Below, piece after piece: positions 7,663 through 16,202 of a stretch of 64,000 nucleotides of DNA. Source of the DNA: a virus. Both the position numbers and the translations under genes were made by a program. Numbering within the stretch: the stretch's first letter is position 1; each line of letters starts with the position of its first letter. The stretch covers positions 62,001 to 126,000 of the IMG/VR virus record IMGVR_UViG_3300009512_000010; one strand, 5' to 3'. The notes below the pieces were generated by a model. It had not been told where the DNA came from. It was given only the letters and a program-made list of their open reading frames with translations, and did not search any database.

Positions 7663-8304
7663 TCACACAGGAGCGGCATACGTCTGTTCTAGTTCAACAG
7701 GTTGTGGTTCGTTGTAATCTACTTCGAACCCACCCTTATCAAACTTAGGCGGTGGCGCATTCATCTTCATTAGATGAGACACACCACCATGCAACTGTTC
7801 CATCAAGTTACGAGTGTTAAACTGCAACTCTTCAAGATCTCCATTGTTGTCGATAGTAAAGTCTGCCATCCACTGTTTAAGGCTCATGCTGTCATCGCCT
7901 TCACTAGGCAAATGATCTGAGCGATCAATCCAAATACAGAAGTCATAAACACCTGTATTCTGCATAGCAAAGAACTCACGTTTGTTACGTAGTCCACAGT
8001 AGATATCATACTCAGCAAACATTTGGCGACCTAATCGTGCGGCATCCTTCTTGTTGTATGCACAGATTGCATCATACCATTCAGCACGATGATTGTGTCG
8101 ATCTGCATAACACTCTTCAATATCTTTATAACCATATTTTGGCTTTAACATATCATAGATGAAGTGTTTACAACAAAAGTGACTACTGCTTTCAAATGTA
8201 TAGCCCATATTGTCTCTGAGCATTTCACACACGGTATCTTTACCATGCCTTCCATGCCCAATGATTAGTAGTTTTAGTTTAGGTAGTTCTGGTGCTGTTT
8301 CCAT
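7663..8304 (-). CDS. Deoxynucleoside monophosphate kinase (T4 gp1-like)
   Basis: A 213-residue P-loop kinase predicted to phosphorylate dNMPs for phage DNA synthesis. The Walker A motif GHGRHGKDT is at about residues 16-24, near the N-terminus, as in T4 gp1 (241 residues), and is followed by CEMLRDNMGYTFESSSHFC. A later ICGLRNKREFF-type region (YDIYCGLRNKREF) and FCIWIDRSDHLP fit the nucleotide-binding core. The C-terminus ends in a Pro/Glu-rich tail. It lies five bases after the lysin gene at the end of the epimerase-UvsX-gp41-ThyX operon, together with another nucleotide enzyme, ThyX. Confidence 0.78.
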   Translation of the reverse strand: METAPELPKLKLLIIGHGRHGKDTVCEMLRDNMGYTFESSSHFCCKHFIYDMLKPKYGYKDIEECYADRHNHRAEWYDAICAYNKKDAARLGRQMFAEYDIYCGLRNKREFFAMQNTGVYDFCIWIDRSDHLPSEGDDSMSLKQWMADFTIDNNGDLEELQFNTRNLMEQLHGGVSHLMKMNAPPPKFDKGGFEVDYNEPQPVELEQTYAAPV

Positions 8305-8309
8305 AATGA

Positions 8310-8780
8310 TTATTTCGCTTTGTAAAAGATGTGGGTTCCGATTGTTGTTGTTTTATTCATGTATTCTTCAGTAGCCCAATTAGGACTTACGTAGTCTGCG
8401 TGGTAGTGGTCTGCACCACCAGTATTGTCTTCAACACGTTCTCTCAACACATCGTCGGCAATGAGTTTAGCCTTGTGATATGCATAAAGATCCTTGGGAC
8501 TATGATCATCTATCTGCCATGTCCAAGAGAATTGTTTACGAGCGTATACAACTTCGCATACGGTGTTGCCATGTTTAGAGGAATCCACACGGTTCATAGT
8601 AACATGAGCCACTGCGTACTGTCCCTCTTCAGATTCACCACGTGCTTCGTGATACACATTTAATGCCAAGCATTCCTTAGCTTCTGCGTATTCTTTAGTA
8701 ACGATGGTTATACATGCGCCCAACGAAAGCATCATTGCCATCGTCAGGCCACCTGATAGAATGTTTCTGATACGTATCAT
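8310..8780 (-). CDS. SleB/CwlJ-type cell wall hydrolase, probable endolysin
   Basis: A 156-residue peptidoglycan hydrolase of the Hydrolase_2 family. The catalytic-domain opening ECLALNVYHEARGE is at about 36-49, followed by GQYAVAHVTMNRV and FSWTWQIDDHSP. The N-terminus has a hydrophobic segment ending in LSLGAC, which could be a lipobox or a signal-anchor, so it may be exported on its own. The start at 8780 is chosen because it has an AGGGG site and lies about 28 bases after the predicted transcription start. A second copy of the same AGGGGTACTTATGA sequence at 8804 overlaps the promoter. It probably serves in host lysis; an entry-phase virion role is also possible. Confidence 0.82.
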   Translation of the reverse strand: MIRIRNILSGGLTMAMMLSLGACITIVTKEYAEAKECLALNVYHEARGESEEGQYAVAHVTMNRVDSSKHGNTVCEVVYARKQFSWTWQIDDHSPKDLYAYHKAKLIADDVLRERVEDNTGGADHYHADYVSPNWATEEYMNKTTTIGTHIFYKAK

Positions 8781-8814
8781 AAGTACCCCTGTAATTCGCC
8801 TCATAAGTACCCCT

Positions 8815-8843
8815 AATATACTTCTGTTTTTACGACTTGTCAA
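8815..8843 (-). promoter_or_regulatory. Sigma70-type promoter ahead of the lysin gene
   Basis: TTGACA, 17 bases, TATATT on the minus strand. The expected start near 8808 leaves only the ATG at 8780 with a complete ribosome site, which decides the lysin start. Confidence 0.6.
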
Positions 8844-8846
8844 TGA

Positions 8847-9065
8847 CTAAATGTATTCTTTTTCAAGTTTCTTGATACCCAAAGACCAGTTTTCTGCGGC
8901 ATCTTGGATATATCGGATAGAATGGTTTGGAAAGTGTTCTGTGTAAAACATCTTGTCGTTACTATCAAAGTACTTAATGTAACCTCTTTCGGTTTTATAA
9001 TCGAAATGAACTTCACATTTGCCCTTTCCATCTTCAGCTTTGTAGGTTTCGAGTTTTCTACCCAT
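8847..9065 (-). CDS. Small protein of unknown function after thyX
   Basis: A 72-residue soluble protein I do not recognise. It has a charged N-terminus (GRKLETYKAEDGKGK), beta strands around CEVHFDYKTERGYIKYF and a Lys/Glu-rich C-terminal helix. Its start overlaps the end of thyX by eight bases. The overlapping longer frame (8840-9187) was rejected because it lies mostly inside thyX. Confidence 0.6.
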   Translation of the reverse strand: MGRKLETYKAEDGKGKCEVHFDYKTERGYIKYFDSNDKMFYTEHFPNHSIRYIQDAAENWSLGIKKLEKEYI

Positions 9066-9732
9066 CTTGAACGAACTCCTTTGTCATTGGAAATATCTTT
9101 GAGATCTCGACGGCAATGGCACGTGCCAGTTCCATATGTTCTAGTTGAGTTCCGTTGCCGCTTCTCAGTTCTATATAGTGTATCCAAGAACGCAAGGTTG
9201 CGTTTGCAAACAGACGAGATACAGTATTTCCTTCGGGTAGGACAGATCTCGCTTGTTCCTTTGCAATGCCCATTGAGATTGCCCAGTTATATGCCAACTT
9301 AGCTTCGTGGATGATCTGATCTTGTTTCATTCTCCATGCTCTAGCAAGTTCTTTATCCGTATTAGGCACGGAGTTCTGTCGGTTCTTAGTATCTTGCATA
9401 CGTGCTTCTCGAACAACAAATGCCTGTTTCATATCTTGAGGATCTGCATAGCGTTGCGAAAACTCTTGAAAAGACATTGAACGGTGGCGCAACAGTTGAC
9501 GTGCGATATCACGAGTTGTTTCCACACCAAGTGTACACGACACCATCTCCAACGGTGACCAATGTTTATGCTTAACCAAATATCGGATAAGCTTATCGGC
9601 AGTTTCCGTGTTCATTTCATTGGCTGGGTTTGATACCCTAGCACAATAACTAATAAGATCTTGAGCATCTTTGATACCCCCCTCAAACAGTTCTTTTGAG
9701 GGTTGAGGTGTTACTACTGTCCATACTTTCAT
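9058..9732 (-). CDS. thyX: Flavin-dependent thymidylate synthase ThyX
   Basis: Makes dTMP from dUMP using methylene-tetrahydrofolate and FAD/NADPH. The 224 residues contain the ThyX signature RHRSMSFQEFSQRY (the RHRxxSxxxxSxR motif), preceded by HWSPLEMVSCTLGVETTRDIARQLL. Length and motif placement fit the family (about 220-250). It lies four bases after gp41 in the replication operon and supplies nucleotide along with the gp1-like kinase. Many marine T4-like phages carry thyX. Confidence 0.95.
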   Translation of the reverse strand: MKVWTVVTPQPSKELFEGGIKDAQDLISYCARVSNPANEMNTETADKLIRYLVKHKHWSPLEMVSCTLGVETTRDIARQLLRHRSMSFQEFSQRYADPQDMKQAFVVREARMQDTKNRQNSVPNTDKELARAWRMKQDQIIHEAKLAYNWAISMGIAKEQARSVLPEGNTVSRLFANATLRSWIHYIELRSGNGTQLEHMELARAIAVEISKIFPMTKEFVQDG

Positions 9733-9736
9733 CGTA

Positions 9737-11104
9737 TCATTCCATCTTGAAGTTATTGAATTTCTCTTGTGCGGTGGTATTATCGAATACAGGAATATCC
9801 TTCATCAGACCTTCAGTCGGATCCCCTTCGGCATCCATCAGTCTCATTCGTGATCTATCTATACCCACAACAAACCGCTTATTAGTACTAACGTCATTAT
9901 ATCGGTTCTTAAGCTGTTTAACCATAACTTGACCAACAGCATCTAATTCCTCAGTTGCTATCAAAGCAACCATCAGGTCTGCCGTAGCGGGTAATCCAAA
10001 AGACTCACTCGTGTCTTCAAGCCCAACATCCGAGTTACCAAAACCAGAACGTGTCGTTTGCGTTGCAGTGAAGAGCGGGAGATCGAATTCCACCGCCAGT
10101 CCACGAAGTTCTTCTGCAATCGCCTTAATGTAAGTATAAGAATTAATTGATCCCCCCATTGCTTTCATACGTGAAGAAGAACAGATGTTCAGATAATCAA
10201 TAAAGATGATATCTGGCTTGAACTTCTTCTTTAGCTTTAATTCATTTAGTAGTGCTCTAAAGTGTCCTGCGTGTGCAGAACCTGTTGGATACTCTTTAAC
10301 AATAAGCTTACCACAGTTGCCTTTACGAAGACGTGCAATCTTTTCAGAGTATGCATCACGAGACAGTGTGTCTAGTTCGTTAATAGGAACGTTTAGAATA
10401 TTTGCATCAACACGTTCCGCAATACGTTCTTCGCTCATCTCCATTGTGATATAGAGAACGTTCTTACCTTGCTCCATAGCGGCACCAGCAATGTGACACA
10501 TGGCAAGAGATTTACCAACGCCTGTACCTGCAAGGATAACGTTTAGAGACTTGTTAGGAATACCACCTTTAGTGATTGTATTTAGCATCTCAATATCGAA
10601 AGGCATTTTCTCTTCATCAGCGTGATAGAAGTCGAAACGCTTATCGAAGTCTTCAATATAGTCGTGACCAATGTTGGCATCAAAGCTAACACTTAAAGCA
10701 TCAGACAACAGATCAGGCAAAGCATTCTTAGTCAGGGATTGGTGCTTACCATCAATGATGCTAATACCTTCCATGATTGCATTATGAACCGCACGATCTT
10801 GACACCACTTCTCAGTCTTATCAACTAGCCATTCCATGTCGATCTCTTCAATCTTGAAGATTTCTGGTAGTAGCTGAACCGCTTCATTGTATACGGCATC
10901 AGATAATCCAGAAGCTTCATCAAGTTCGATCTTGAATGACTCTAGGGTGGGAAGCCTGTTGTACTTGCCAACAAACTTCCCTACTTCTAGAAACAGCTTA
11001 GAATATACACTCCCGAAGTATTCGGGCTTGATAAAAGGTAGTACCTTGCGCATGTAGTTTTCGTCAACCAATATGTTGCGAAGTATTACCTGATCTATAT
11101 TCAT
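9737..11104 (-). CDS. gp41: Replicative DNA helicase gp41 (DnaB family)
   Basis: A hexameric 5'-3' helicase that unwinds the fork and partners the primase. It has 455 residues, close to T4 gp41 (475). The N-terminal helical domain (1-140) is followed by a RecA-like core with Walker A GTGVGKS at about 193-199, LYITMEMSEERIAERVDAN (motif H1a), IIFIDYLNICSS (Walker B) and a C-terminal TATQTTRSG region typical of DnaB. Its start overlaps the preceding small gene (ATGA). It is co-transcribed with UvsX and ThyX. Confidence 0.93.
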   Translation of the reverse strand: MNIDQVILRNILVDENYMRKVLPFIKPEYFGSVYSKLFLEVGKFVGKYNRLPTLESFKIELDEASGLSDAVYNEAVQLLPEIFKIEEIDMEWLVDKTEKWCQDRAVHNAIMEGISIIDGKHQSLTKNALPDLLSDALSVSFDANIGHDYIEDFDKRFDFYHADEEKMPFDIEMLNTITKGGIPNKSLNVILAGTGVGKSLAMCHIAGAAMEQGKNVLYITMEMSEERIAERVDANILNVPINELDTLSRDAYSEKIARLRKGNCGKLIVKEYPTGSAHAGHFRALLNELKLKKKFKPDIIFIDYLNICSSSRMKAMGGSINSYTYIKAIAEELRGLAVEFDLPLFTATQTTRSGFGNSDVGLEDTSESFGLPATADLMVALIATEELDAVGQVMVKQLKNRYNDVSTNKRFVVGIDRSRMRLMDAEGDPTEGLMKDIPVFDNTTAQEKFNNFKME

Positions 11105-11421
11105 TTTGATTCCCTTGTTTCTACCGATTCATCTTTAATTGAGTTTACTAATACTGCCGATAATACATCACCTACGACTAATTGTAAAGCAGTATCTTCG
11201 GGTTCTAGATCAGGATCTGGTGTAGATATGATATCAAAGTTGAACGACATCATTGGCTCTTCATTTTCGCCACTAACCTTCAACTCACCGAAAGCAAATA
11301 CAGTTTCTACGAAATCGCCTGTCATGATACGAATACACCAGTTTTCCTCTTCCCCAGGAACCATCTCATAATCTACATTCTCTTCGGGTAGTTCCCTATC
11401 GAACTGTTCATCGTATTTCAT
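11101..11421 (-). CDS. Acidic protein between uvsX and gp41, unknown function
   Basis: 106 residues, strongly acidic (runs such as ELPEENVDYEMVPGEEEN), predicted beta-rich in the middle and helical at the C-terminus. No known motif. It is coupled to both neighbours by overlaps (uvsX stop and gp41 start), which suggests a replication or recombination accessory protein. That role is inferred from position only. Confidence 0.65.
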   Translation of the reverse strand: MKYDEQFDRELPEENVDYEMVPGEEENWCIRIMTGDFVETVFAFGELKVSGENEEPMMSFNFDIISTPDPDLEPEDTALQLVVGDVLSAVLVNSIKDESVETRESK

Positions 11422-12470
11422 TACTCTTCCTCTATTAACTTATCGAAGTCGATATTACTCTTGTAACCGATAGTGAAGGTCTGTTTGATAAAGTCTTTGA
11501 AGTCTGTCTCTGCCATGATACGTGTCCAGAACTCTTCTTTGAGCGCATCTGCCGCACGTGACTTAGATGTAAGAACTTCACCAGTTTCTGGATTAATACC
11601 CTCATACCAACCAATAGTTGGTTTACGAACAAATCCACCTGCAAGAGCAACCTCTAACAACCCACTATACTTCTCAACTCCACCTTCCCATGATACTGAG
11701 ATAGGGATCTTAGACTTCTCTTTAACAGAACGAGACTTCTCAATATTGATAACAAAGTCATACCCTGTAATATTTACACCAGTCTTAACTTGTCTACGAC
11801 CAAGGATCCAGATATCATTAGCAGAGTAGTAAATACCTGTACCACCAGACACAACTGCTTTAGAGAACATCTCTTGAGTTTGATATGTGTGGTTAACAGC
11901 CAACAATGGGATATCCTTCATAGCCAAGTATGGTGTACACATACGGAACAAACTCTTAAGTTGTTTGGCACGTGTCATATCACCTACAGACTTTTCGGAT
12001 ACTGCGTCATCCTTTTCCTTCTTGGATGCAAGGTTGCCGATAGAATCGATAACAACGACAACATTATCTTTCTTATCCATGCCCTCTAGTTGTGAGATCA
12101 AATCAAACTTGAGTTCTTCGATATCAGTAATAGGTGTGTGTAGTACACGAGATGTGTCGATACCAAACTGTTCGAAGTAACTTTGTGGGGATCCAAACTC
12201 GCTGTCATAAAACAATAGAACAGCATCTTTGTTGGCATCAAGATATGCCCCTGCCATAAGCAAGGCAAACGATGTCTTAAAGTGCTTAGATGGTCCTGCC
12301 AGAACTGTCAATCCCGGAGATAGACCCCCATCCACAGATCCAGACAAAGCAACATTGACCATAGGAACCGATGTTGGAACCATGACCTTGTTGTTGAAGA
12401 AGTCCGATTCAGAAAGCACTTCCGTGGCCTTCAGCTTCGTGTTCTTCTTGAGTTTATCCATTATACTCAT
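11421..12470 (-). CDS. uvsX: UvsX RecA-like recombinase
   Basis: Strand-exchange protein for recombination-dependent replication. The 349 residues contain Walker A GPSKHFKT at about 59-66 (the unusual SxHFK form shared with T4 UvsX), LLFYDSEFGSP, VVVVIDSIGNLASK (Walker B) and VNHTYQTQEMF (loop and mediator region). Length is near T4 UvsX (390). It overlaps the cytidylyltransferase stop by four bases. Its partner UvsY is at 32098-32541. Confidence 0.94.
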   Translation of the reverse strand: MSIMDKLKKNTKLKATEVLSESDFFNNKVMVPTSVPMVNVALSGSVDGGLSPGLTVLAGPSKHFKTSFALLMAGAYLDANKDAVLLFYDSEFGSPQSYFEQFGIDTSRVLHTPITDIEELKFDLISQLEGMDKKDNVVVVIDSIGNLASKKEKDDAVSEKSVGDMTRAKQLKSLFRMCTPYLAMKDIPLLAVNHTYQTQEMFSKAVVSGGTGIYYSANDIWILGRRQVKTGVNITGYDFVINIEKSRSVKEKSKIPISVSWEGGVEKYSGLLEVALAGGFVRKPTIGWYEGINPETGEVLTSKSRAADALKEEFWTRIMAETDFKDFIKQTFTIGYKSNIDFDKLIEEE

Positions 12471-12895
12471 TTAGTCTTCCTTTCATTGCAAACACGTTCT
12501 CGTAGATCACTCGTAGAGAACCTATGTGTTCGACTGTTATAATATGTTTCGATCCCCAACTGTCGAGCAAGCTCTTTACCAGTAAAGTCTCTATTCTTAT
12601 ATTCGTCACCAAGTATGCGAACATTAATTGGATACATGTTAATTATATCAATCAAATCTGATTCTGTACAGTAGATAATGACCTCATCAACATATTCAAT
12701 AGCTTCAAGTTGTGCTTGTCTTTCTACAATGCTTTGTATAGGACTATTCTTCTCATTACGATCAACAGAGGGATCAATCTGCAAGGCACAGATTAGCCAA
12801 TCACATTGTGACTTAGCCTCACGCAACATCATCACATGACCTGCATGCAATAAATCAAATGTAGAGGCAGTTAGCCCCACACGTTTAGTTGACAT
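12467..12895 (-). CDS. Cytidylyltransferase-like nucleotidyltransferase (TagD/HldE type)
   Basis: A 142-residue protein of the HxGH superfamily that transfers a nucleotide to a phosphorylated alcohol or sugar. It has TFDLLHAGHVMML (HxGH at about 17-20), a central LGDEYKNRDFTG and the C-terminal RTHRFSTSDLR, which matches the R-T-x-G-I-S-T-T loop of glycerol-3-phosphate cytidylyltransferases. The substrate cannot be fixed from sequence. It overlaps the sugar epimerase upstream and uvsX downstream, so a cell-surface sugar gene is wired into the recombination operon. Confidence 0.8.
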   Translation of the reverse strand: MSTKRVGLTASTFDLLHAGHVMMLREAKSQCDWLICALQIDPSVDRNEKNSPIQSIVERQAQLEAIEYVDEVIIYCTESDLIDIINMYPINVRILGDEYKNRDFTGKELARQLGIETYYNSRTHRFSTSDLRERVCNERKTK

Positions 12896-13862
12896 TATAG
12901 TATTCCTTATACCACCCTACAAACTTAGCAACCCCATCTTTCATAGGTGTAGTCGGATTATACCCCAATTTCTTAAGTTTGTCAATAGACGCCCAAGTGT
13001 CTTTTGCATCTGCTTTGTGCATTGGGACTGGATTACGAATTGCCTTGCGTCCCAAGTTATACTCAATAGCATCAACAAAATCGGTTAGTGGGATACGTTT
13101 ACCATATGCAATGTTAAAGACTTCGTTGTAATGTTCCTCATGATTAGGATGTAATCCCTGAGCGTGTGTGTGCTTCAACGTAATCATGATACCTTGTACA
13201 ACATCATCAATGTAAGTGAAGTCTCTTGACATATCACCGTAGTTATACAAATCAATACGATCCTCATCAATGATCTTGGTGGTGAAATCGAATAGTGCCA
13301 TATCGGGGCGACCCCAAGGACCGTAAACCGTAAAGAACCTAAGTCCTACTGTATTGCGAATTGGACTAGACATAAACTGCGCTTCATTAGCGGCTTTAGT
13401 AAATGAGTATGGATTGAGTGCACGTGGTAGCTTTTCGTATTCATCTTGTGGCATAGGATTACCTGCCATAACCGAAGACGAAGATGCGTACACAATGTTC
13501 TCAATACCTGCTTCCTCACAGGCTGTGATCAAGTTCTGCGAACCTGTCATGTTATTATCAATGTATTGCTGTGGATTATTAAGAGAATGTCTAACCCCAG
13601 CATATGCCGCTAGGTGCATTACGATGTCGGGGTATTCTCCCATGATGAAATCAGTGATACTATCCAGATCTTTGAGATCCATATAGGATGTCTCTACACC
13701 ACGCATTCTTAGATTGTTTGCTCTAGCATTCTTTAGAGAAACATCATAATAGTGGTTGAAGTTATCAAATCCTACAACTTCATGTCCATCGTCTAGTAGC
13801 GAGTTGGCAAGGTGATATCCTATAAACCCTGCCATTCCTGTGATCATTACTTTCATATCCAT
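12885..13862 (-). CDS. NAD-dependent sugar epimerase (UDP-glucuronate 4-epimerase-like)
   Basis: A 325-residue short-chain dehydrogenase/reductase (extended type). A Rossmann motif GMAGFIGYHLA at about 9-19 is followed by GFDNFNHYYDVSLK, a stretch typical of UDP-glucuronate epimerases (NDYYDVxLK). Then come MHLAAYAGVRHSL, SSSSVMAGNPMP, the catalytic YSFTK (Tyr-x3-Lys) and RFFTVYGPWGRPDMA. Its likely reaction is UDP-GlcA to UDP-GalA, which follows naturally from the UDP-glucose dehydrogenase encoded just upstream. It is first in an operon with a good sigma70 promoter. Confidence 0.87.
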   Translation of the reverse strand: MDMKVMITGMAGFIGYHLANSLLDDGHEVVGFDNFNHYYDVSLKNARANNLRMRGVETSYMDLKDLDSITDFIMGEYPDIVMHLAAYAGVRHSLNNPQQYIDNNMTGSQNLITACEEAGIENIVYASSSSVMAGNPMPQDEYEKLPRALNPYSFTKAANEAQFMSSPIRNTVGLRFFTVYGPWGRPDMALFDFTTKIIDEDRIDLYNYGDMSRDFTYIDDVVQGIMITLKHTHAQGLHPNHEEHYNEVFNIAYGKRIPLTDFVDAIEYNLGRKAIRNPVPMHKADAKDTWASIDKLKKLGYNPTTPMKDGVAKFVGWYKEYYNVN

Positions 13863-13874
13863 CTCCTTTAATGC

Positions 13875-13903
13875 ATTATAGCATATCTAGGAAACGTTGT
13901 AAA
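13875..13903 (-). promoter_or_regulatory. Sigma70-type promoter for the epimerase-uvsX-gp41 operon
   Basis: TTTACA, 17 bases, TATAAT on the minus strand, about 12 bases before the epimerase ATG region. It overlaps the end of the UDP-glucose dehydrogenase gene. Confidence 0.75.
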
Positions 13904-14708
13904 CCACTTTCTGCTCTTTTTCTCTATCATCCAGTTCGTATTGTGAACGGATCTTGTTATTCTCTTTAATCACTAGATCAAGTATTGACATTGTTCCGCT
14001 ACCAAATGCACTGAATGCATTAGTATCTTTAGGGAAGCAAGCACCACCAAAACCAAAACGACCATCTTCACCAGGAACCACAGTATGGGAAGAATTAATC
14101 CTCTCATCAGCACCAATAGCACTAATAACAGTATCGTAATCAGAACCATTTCCATCAATCAACTCCTTAAATTGGTTGAACCACATAACCTTTGTGGCAA
14201 GAAACGAATTAACCCCATACTTAACAAACGATGCATCTTGTGCAGTCATCTTGTGTACTGGACACGGTTTACATTTACTCGATTCTTTATATAACTTGTG
14301 TAGATCATCGGTTGACTGATCAGATCCACCAAAGATGTGCATAGGCGGATTAACAAAGTCGTGTAGTGCGTTTCGTTCTGTGAGGAACTCAGGATTGTAG
14401 ACCACCCTGTCAAACATACCAGACAACTGTTTAACTATACTTGGAATGACTGTAGACTTAATAATGATAAGTCCGTTTGTTATCAAAGCAAGTTTAGTAA
14501 CCACACTTATAACTGTTGAGGCGTCAATAGATCCGTCTTCACCAAATGGTGTTGGTACGCAAACAAATGATGCATCCGTATCAGGATCCACATCATCAAC
14601 ATCTGTACCTAAATTAGGATCTATTAACTGCAATTTGTTATCCTTGTAGGTAAAGCCATGTTCAACAGCTTTACCCACAAATCCATAACCAACCACTGCA
14701 ATACGCAT
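13887..14708 (-). CDS. UDP-glucose/GDP-mannose dehydrogenase family protein
   Basis: Oxidises a nucleotide sugar to its uronic acid using NAD. The 273-residue protein has the Rossmann GYGFVGKAV at about 7-15, SFVCVPTPFGEDGSID, IIIKSTVIPS, YNPEFLTERNA and the catalytic Cys in FGGACFPKDT. It is shorter than bacterial Ugd (about 390-430) because the C-terminal dimer or UDP-binding domain is largely missing, as is seen in other phage versions. The start at 14708 is chosen because an upstream in-frame start would run into the preceding gene. It probably supplies UDP-glucuronate to the epimerase. Confidence 0.85.
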   Translation of the reverse strand: MRIAVVGYGFVGKAVEHGFTYKDNKLQLIDPNLGTDVDDVDPDTDASFVCVPTPFGEDGSIDASTVISVVTKLALITNGLIIIKSTVIPSIVKQLSGMFDRVVYNPEFLTERNALHDFVNPPMHIFGGSDQSTDDLHKLYKESSKCKPCPVHKMTAQDASFVKYGVNSFLATKVMWFNQFKELIDGNGSDYDTVISAIGADERINSSHTVVPGEDGRFGFGGACFPKDTNAFSAFGSGTMSILDLVIKENNKIRSQYELDDREKEQKVVYNVS

Positions 14709-14709
14709 A

Positions 14710-14904
14710 TTACCCACCACCTTGAAAACCAACCTTTACTCTATACCACACTTTCTGATGGAAGATCTTGGCCTTTAATTCCTCAATTTCACTTGTCTCA
14801 AAGCCCACTGCACCCATTCTATGGTGTTGCAGTAGAGCTAGAGCCTCATCAATTAGCGCAATATCATTCACGCTTAATTCAAATTTAGTATTGGGTTTAG
14901 CCAT
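14710..14904 (-). CDS. Small helical protein, unknown
   Basis: 64 residues, no known family. It has a helix-rich pattern (NDIALIDEALALLQHHRM and SEIEELKAKIFHQK) and a Gly-rich end. It overlaps the cupin gene by eight bases and precedes the dehydrogenase by one base, so it is probably translated. Confidence 0.5.
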   Translation of the reverse strand: MAKPNTKFELSVNDIALIDEALALLQHHRMGAVGFETSEIEELKAKIFHQKVWYRVKVGFQGGG

Positions 14905-15241
14905 GCCCTACAGTTTCTCTTTTAATATCTTGATGATTGAATTCTGCCCAATACAATTCAAAGGCAACACCTTCTTCAAGACATTCAAACTGATGATACA
15001 CCCCAGGCTTTACCTTAGTGTACATCCCAGGATCTAGAATAGTCTCGTCAACAAGATCATAATCATTCTGCCAAACACGAATGAGCATACGCCCACTCTC
15101 GACATAGAAACCATTCCATTTGAATTCGTGGAGATGCTTAGAGCATACTCCACCTTTATTCATTTCAATACGATGAAACTCTAAAGCACCATTTGCTTCT
15201 ACAAGTTCCGTATTTCCCCATACTTTTCCAGCTACTGTCAT
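14897..15241 (-). CDS. Cupin-fold protein, possibly sugar-related
   Basis: A 114-residue single-domain cupin. Conserved cupin motif 1 is seen at KHLHEFKWNGFYVESG (His residues for a metal site), and motif 2 at DPGMYTKVKPGVYHQFE. Small cupins of this layout occur among sugar isomerases and epimerases and as dehydratase partners. Neighbouring KDO, dehydrogenase and epimerase genes suggest a role in surface-sugar synthesis, but the substrate is unknown. Confidence 0.72.
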   Translation of the reverse strand: MTVAGKVWGNTELVEANGALEFHRIEMNKGGVCSKHLHEFKWNGFYVESGRMLIRVWQNDYDLVDETILDPGMYTKVKPGVYHQFECLEEGVAFELYWAEFNHQDIKRETVGHG

Positions 15242-16201
15242 TTAATATCCATTCGGTACTAGGACGTAATGTATCATAAGGACAATTCCCAACGAAGCAC
15301 CAAGCCCAACCATCATCTTCAAGAAGTCTTTACCTATTAATGGAAACACTGTCTTGAGTTTTCCCTTACCTGTATATGTAGCCATTGCTAACTCACGTCC
15401 ACATAAGAGACCTACAAACACCCATGTTGTTGACATAGGAATATCATTCAACTCTTTAAAGAAGAATAGAATTGCCCAATAGACTGCATCGATAATAGTA
15501 GCAGAACGTACATAACGTGTGTTGTGCTTCTCAATAACAATCTGTTGGATCTTACCACCACCTTCACGTAGCATGAATGCCAAACCACCAACAAAGACTA
15601 CACTAATCATAATCATCAATGGAACGTCAAGTTGTCTTGGAAGGAACACTGCGATATTAGCTACATCATGAGACAACCAAGTAAACCATAGGAAACCTGT
15701 TGTAACCCATTGACCAACTCGCCAATACGCTTTGTGCTCTTCTTTGACTGGTTTAGCTTCATCCAGAAGCCGACTTACGATCATCCAGATTGCATAAGCG
15801 GCAACTGCAGCAACAGCATAACCCATCATAGATTTCATTAGCATTTTCTCTAACACGAATGTAGAAGCAAATGCCGATAGAACCAAGAATGATGTGGATA
15901 CTGGAACCCCCACTCTGGTCAATAGTAAAAGTACTGCTGGTGCCATTGCATGATACCACTGTACTTCTTGAAACGGAATCTTATTAAGTCTTCCATAACT
16001 AATATCACCACCATTCGTATACCAACCATACCAAAGAGTATAGAGTAGTACACCAGAAGCGGCTAACCACATAGTCTTCCAACTAAATCTTTCGTTATTA
16101 CTTGCAATCCATGTACCCAAAGTCTGTACCGAATCGTTTGCTATTACTGAGTAAGCGGCGAATATAAATCCTACCACCATCCATATCGTCAATGCATCCA
16201 T
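15242..16201 (-). CDS. PHO4/PiT-type inorganic phosphate transporter
   Basis: A 319-residue polytopic membrane protein with about 8-10 hydrophobic segments. Both halves of the PiT repeat are visible. The first has ANDSVQTLGTWIAS at about 21-34 and GVPVSTSFLVLSAF; the second has LSHDVANIAVF and IPMSTTWVFVGLLCGREL. These match the family GANDxANxxGT and PVSTTH signatures. It is shorter than E. coli PitA (499) but has both signature pairs. The start at 16201 follows the kdsB stop by one base; a longer frame to 16234 lies inside kdsB. Placement in an expressed operon suggests the phage boosts phosphate uptake during infection (inference). Confidence 0.83.
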   Translation of the reverse strand: MDALTIWMVVGFIFAAYSVIANDSVQTLGTWIASNNERFSWKTMWLAASGVLLYTLWYGWYTNGGDISYGRLNKIPFQEVQWYHAMAPAVLLLLTRVGVPVSTSFLVLSAFASTFVLEKMLMKSMMGYAVAAVAAYAIWMIVSRLLDEAKPVKEEHKAYWRVGQWVTTGFLWFTWLSHDVANIAVFLPRQLDVPLMIMISVVFVGGLAFMLREGGGKIQQIVIEKHNTRYVRSATIIDAVYWAILFFFKELNDIPMSTTWVFVGLLCGRELAMATYTGKGKLKTVFPLIGKDFLKMMVGLGASLGIVLMIHYVLVPNGY

Positions 16202-16202
16202 T

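Noticed and set aside
8840-9187. 115-codon minus-strand frame overlapping thyX
   Set aside because: Mostly inside thyX in another frame; the 8847-9065 frame has a better start and natural protein composition.
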